Source: Phialocephala subalpina
Taxonomy: Eukaryota > Ascomycota > Leotiomycetes > Helotiales > Mollisiaceae
Length of the DNA: 64,000 nucleotides
Reading direction: 5' to 3'
Assembly: GCA_900073065.1 (NCBI GenBank)
Contig: FJOG01000006.1
Location: 726,881 to 790,880 of the forward strand
In this document: one piece after another, positions 60,501 through 64,000 of the stretch
Layout: each line of letters opens with the position of its first letter
How positions within the stretch are numbered: the stretch's first letter is position 1
Made by a program: the position numbers and the translations under genes
The notes under the pieces: model-generated
Seen by the model: the letters and a program-made list of their open reading frames with translations, nothing else
Databases searched by the model: none
What the model was told of the DNA's origin: nothing

Positions 60501-61551
60501 CGACATCCAAACACTTTGATCTGCTGGTGTAAGCATATGTGTTTGGTTGCTGGATACCGAAAGATTGCCGATAATTATTCGATGCTCCTTTTGTAAATTG
60601 GTAGAAGATGTGGAAGTTTCGCTCGTTTGTGATTTGTCCCACCACTCTCGACTTCTCCAGAAGATAATTTGTGATGTCTGCACCAACTGGCTCGCCCTGT
60701 GCGTTGAATTGCAGCTGCAAGTATTTTCCAAATCGAGACGAGTTGTTGTTTCGGAGGGTCTTCGCATTTCCAAAGGATTCGAGCAGAGGATTCGTTGCCA
60801 GAACCATGTCCTTCGTCTCTTGAATCGAAGAATTGTTGCCTCCCGAGACGTTCGCAATATATTGCATTATACGCTTCGCAGCTTCAGTCTTTCCAGCTCC
60901 CGACTCTCCGGAGATGATAACACATTGGTTGTCCTTATATGCGTTCATATTATAGTAGGCAGATTCGGCTACAGCAAAGACGTGAGGGGGCATCTATCTA
61001 TCGTCAGTTCCAGTTATATCTTCTTAATGCCCGTTTGCCAACCTCCAATCGATTCTTGCCTCTGTAGCTGTCCAGGACCTGCTCCGTATAGATCCCCACT
61101 GGCAGACAAGTCAGCAAAACAACACCTGCCGCAGCACATTATACTCACAGTCCCGGAAGGGATTGACCGACACTAGCACATGTCCAATGTATGTCTGCCT
61201 CAGTATCAGCACATTTCGCTCTCCAGCGCCTCGAAACATTGATTGTTTCTGCCCAATCCGGATTTCCTTACGTATATTTCCGCATTCTCGAATCGCTTCT
61301 TCAAGTTCTCATTGATGGCTTCATTTGAGACCTTACTGATCAAAGTAAGATCGGAGACTCCCACTTCCTTCTTCTTGGTTGTGTCGAATGTAGCCTTCTT
61401 GATATTCGGCTTCCCGGACGGCGCAGAACGACCACCATCTTGCCCCTTCGCAGCTTTATCACCCTTCGGACGTCGGCTGATCCCCTACGAACAGCGATCT
61501 ATCAGTATATATCCGGAATAGAGTCGCTGCAGAATGTTGATCACATACCAT
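57580..61551 (-). CDS. Class I myosin
   Basis: Actin motor of endocytosis and polarised growth (Myo3/5, MyoA orthologue), 1226 residues in six exons: 61551-61549, 61484-61272, 61194-61149, 61098-61043, 60993-58023 and 57971-57580. The first coding exon is only the ATG. The motor domain shows the P-loop GESGAGKT, switch [10 protein letters not shown] and switch II DIYGFE. Two IQ motifs follow ([10 protein letters not shown] and [10 protein letters not shown]), then the basic TH1 lipid-binding domain (FMGDYLGIG onward), a Pro-rich stretch, an SH3 domain (YRVLYEFNG to WWLAKK, joined by the last splice) and the Arp2/3-binding acidic tip DEEEDW. All junctions are GT-AG and in frame. Confidence 0.97.
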
Positions 61552-63435
61552 CGTATTCTTCCCCCGGTTTCTGTTTCCGTCCTCAGATGCGCCCAACGAA
61601 GCCCTGAATCGTGTTGGACTCCGGGACGCTCGCGATTCAGCTACAATACAGCAAGGTACAAATGTAGCAAAGAGTGATGTCTCCTCAAGAGATCAAGGTG
61701 GTGAATATGGGGCGTGAAGAGTTGAAAATCTGGAGTTGTCAGAGGTTCAACACGACCGCTCGCTTCGGTGGGGTTCAAGGCGCCCGAATTTCCAGAAGGC
61801 AAGCTGACGCAAGTGGGCCGCTCAGCCTCGTCGCAAATTTCGCAGTACGAGTCCGTTACATCTCCGCCACCACCGCCATTGGAATCCTCTTCAGCTTCGC
61901 AGATATGTCGCTGCGTACCTGCAATCATTCGCCGATGATGTCTGCAATCGGATGAGATCTCCAGAGAGAAGAGGGATCCTTACGACCTCTGAACAATGAT
62001 AGCTTGGGATCTTCATGCAAGGCGATCCACTGGAAGTCTCTTCGAAGTACTGTATGCACGATGCACAAGACTCTTGGACAACGGTCTTGACAGCATGAGG
62101 AATAATGCCACAAAGTCCAACATCATGCCAGTATTTTGTTCCATTCCGGAGCTGGACTTTAACAAAAGGACGCAGAGTGCGATACATTCGAATACAACCT
62201 ATGCCTTGTCATTGGCAGCTGCCATATCTGAACCGAAAAATGTTCCTCATGTAAATATTGAAGGTCGATTCAGCGTCACGGCCGTCACAAATACCATCAA
62301 GGCAGATATGCAGCAGAAGAAATGCAGAAGCTTTTCAATCAAAATCTATCACGACATGGGACAACCACAGGGACGAAATTCCGACAATGAACGCCAAATC
62401 TCCCTTTCTATATGCCGCTTTCCGAAATCAAGACGATCTTCCTTATATCAGAAGGCAAGTCTGCTGCAGATACACGGAAATGTCAGCAATATTGTTCTGG
62501 GAGCTTTCTTCAGAGTATGCTGCAACCTCTTGCCAAAGATGGTCATCTTCTGTCTGGTCCACTTGCTAGGATGTCAAAGCAAGATTGCTTATGAACAGGA
62601 CCAACATGGGCATGATTGACACGGGATCTTTGTCTTGCTGCTCCAACAAGTCTTCCAGTGTAGCGGGCCAATATCACTTTCAGGACGCATCGCCAGATAT
62701 CGATAATTTCTGCCAAGCTGGAGCCCTCTCTATCGCCAAAGAAGTTGGGAATTGCCTTTAAGTTTATGTCATCTTTCTTTTATTTTGCTCTTCCACTTTG
62801 TATCCTGGTAGTTGCTACTATTGCCGTTGTTGTGGATTGGCTAGTGGCCTGCTTTAAGATTTATTTCGAGTCCTCAATATCAGAAGCTTGAATCAGCATG
62901 TGCCTTAAATTGCCCAAAAGGTTCGTACTCACTCTCCTAGATGTATTTACGATTATATCTGCAGGTTTGTTCCGAGATCACCTTTTTCATTTGAATATTT
63001 TTGGGTGAATCAAAGGCGGCCTTGGGTGAAGTATTAGCAGTGAGATCGGCAGTATGTTTCCAAGATTGACCTTTTTGTCCTGTTGTCAAGATTTCCAAGT
63101 AAAAGGCGATTATGGGATGTGTTGTTGGCAATGGATCTGCGGCGTTGTTTCGCCGAGGCCAAGGCGCCCTCGAGAGGCTCACAAGAGCTTGGCTTTGCAA
63201 ACCTACAAGGCTCAAGCATTCGGTTTTTTCGTTATATCAGCCTTGATGACTTACATATCTATTTCCAGAGCATGTCAGCCAAAGTAACACAAGCAGGGAG
63301 CTCCATGAGATCGAAAGAGGTTCTTCATACATGATGGCTTGCGCTTACCTTGAGTGAGGTTGGATCGAGTCACTGTCTTCGAGATTGAGCGTGCACCTCA
63401 CCTGACGCTTCCTTCAAAAGTGGCAAAATGAGAGC
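61552..63435. other. Upstream region of the myosin gene; no supported gene
   Basis: The myosin promoter lies at the left end. A 207-codon plus-strand frame at 61996-62619 is listed separately. Small frames elsewhere have no domain. Confidence 0.4.
61996..62619 (+). CDS. Unrecognised 207-codon open frame
   Basis: The longest unexplained frame in this part of the window. Composition is ordinary, and Cys and Lys are fairly frequent, but no domain, signal peptide or splice structure is recognisable. It could be a recent orphan gene or chance. Confidence 0.2.
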   Translation: MIAWDLHARRSTGSLFEVLYARCTRLLDNGLDSMRNNATKSNIMPVFCSIPELDFNKRTQSAIHSNTTYALSLAAAISEPKNVPHVNIEGRFSVTAVTNTIKADMQQKKCRSFSIKIYHDMGQPQGRNSDNERQISLSICRFPKSRRSSLYQKASLLQIHGNVSNIVLGAFFRVCCNLLPKMVIFCLVHLLGCQSKIAYEQDQHGHD

Positions 63436-63732
63436 TCATTGAAAGATTTCGGACCACCAAGTCCAATGTAGATTCCTAGAGAAGGGTCTGGTCCTTTGGA
63501 CATTACGCACGGCTTGTCCAATACTCCAGTCCAAGTTCCTCATTTCCACCAAAAAGATGTCACTAGGACGAATTGATAGCACTAAGACTTCCTCGTCACA
63601 TTCGAGGCACCATTCCTGCCCATTCCGTCTCATGATGAAGGTATCCTTTAGTCTTCGCCAAGCTACTTTTTCGGGTCTCCAACTGTATCTTTCTTTCGTA
63701 ACAGGAGGATCTGTCTCAAGCAGAAGATCAAA
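63436..63732 (-). CDS. C-terminal exon of an unrecognised gene
   Basis: Open from 63732 to the stop at 63436-63438 with convincing protein-like text: KERYSWRPEKVAWRRLKDTF, then MRRNGQEWCLECDEEVLVL and SIRPSDIFLVEMRNLDW. A TGA lies immediately upstream (63733-63735), so earlier parts must come from a spliced exon further right or be missing. An internal ATG at 63633 could start a 65-residue product. The family is not recognised. Confidence 0.35.
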   Translation of the reverse strand, partial: FDLLLETDPPVTKERYSWRPEKVAWRRLKDTFIMRRNGQEWCLECDEEVLVLSIRPSDIFLVEMRNLDWSIGQAVRNVQRTRPFSRNLHWTWWSEIFQ

Positions 63733-64000
63733 TCATTCTCCAGGCTCGCTTGACCAGTCCCACGGTCTTTATGTTTTAAATAGTTCCCCCTTGGGATTGA
63801 CTCGCCGAACTGAAGCATCATCGTGCAGGGGCCATCAGAACCTTATGCAACACGTCCAGGTTATCTGACCAAAACATTCTTCACTAGGATGCTCACTATC
63901 TGATACCCAATGGCCGGATCTCACAACTGATTGGGGAAGGATAAACTGGTAGAACGAAGGCCAAGCCGTTTGTCGATCTGCAATGCTCTTTACGGTCTCA

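Noticed and set aside
1..64000. A carbohydrate-use gene cluster linking the sugar porters, GH3 and AA9 genes
   Set aside because: They are spread over 54 kb with housekeeping genes between them, so no co-regulated cluster is supported.

Overview
The window is nuclear DNA from a filamentous ascomycete (Pezizomycotina; a leotiomycete is my guess, not proven). Genes carry many short GT-AG introns of about 45-70 bases. The content fits: a 2EXR-domain gene, an AA9 polysaccharide monooxygenase, a PA14-type GH3 beta-glucosidase, MFS sugar transporters, SIN3, class I myosin and a fungal ankyrin protein with an adaptor-like N-terminus. I saw no rRNA, no complete tRNA, no CRISPR array and no intact transposon.

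Layout. 1-9.3 kb: a sugar transporter running off the left edge, then decayed or uncertain genes (2EXR pseudogene, hevein-type remnant, a frameshifted small gene, a frameshifted protein kinase) around one intact acetyltransferase. 10-31.9 kb: a dense block of well-preserved genes: soluble fumarate reductase fused to cytochrome b5, a Rossmann-fold protein, a FAS1 protein, SIN3, a CDC1/TED1 phosphodiesterase, a GH3 beta-glucosidase and a DUF202 membrane protein. 33-35 kb: a zinc-type CDF transporter. 36-37.8 kb: a three-copy 83-84 bp tandem repeat, then two 5'-truncated relics pointing away from each other (NRPS-like thioester reductase and MFS efflux pump). 37.8-44.5 kb: gene-poor. 44.5-46.3 kb: a hexose-type transporter. 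46.3-52.2 kb: gene-poor DNA and an ankyrin pseudogene. 53.4-61.6 kb: AA9 LPMO, mitoribosomal protein mS38 and class I myosin.

How the genes relate. Two sugar transporters, a beta-glucosidase and an LPMO suit a plant-biomass user, but they are scattered and not one cluster. Housekeeping genes run for thousands of bases with every intron and frame resolving, so the frameshifts and nonsense codons in the accessory genes are more likely real decay than sequence error. The most interesting points are the broken divergent thioester reductase/MFS pair, the tandem repeat of paired AGTGAACG boxes next to it, two GC-AG introns, and pseudogenes with nonsense codons of the C-to-T type. I did not find a convincing wholly new system.
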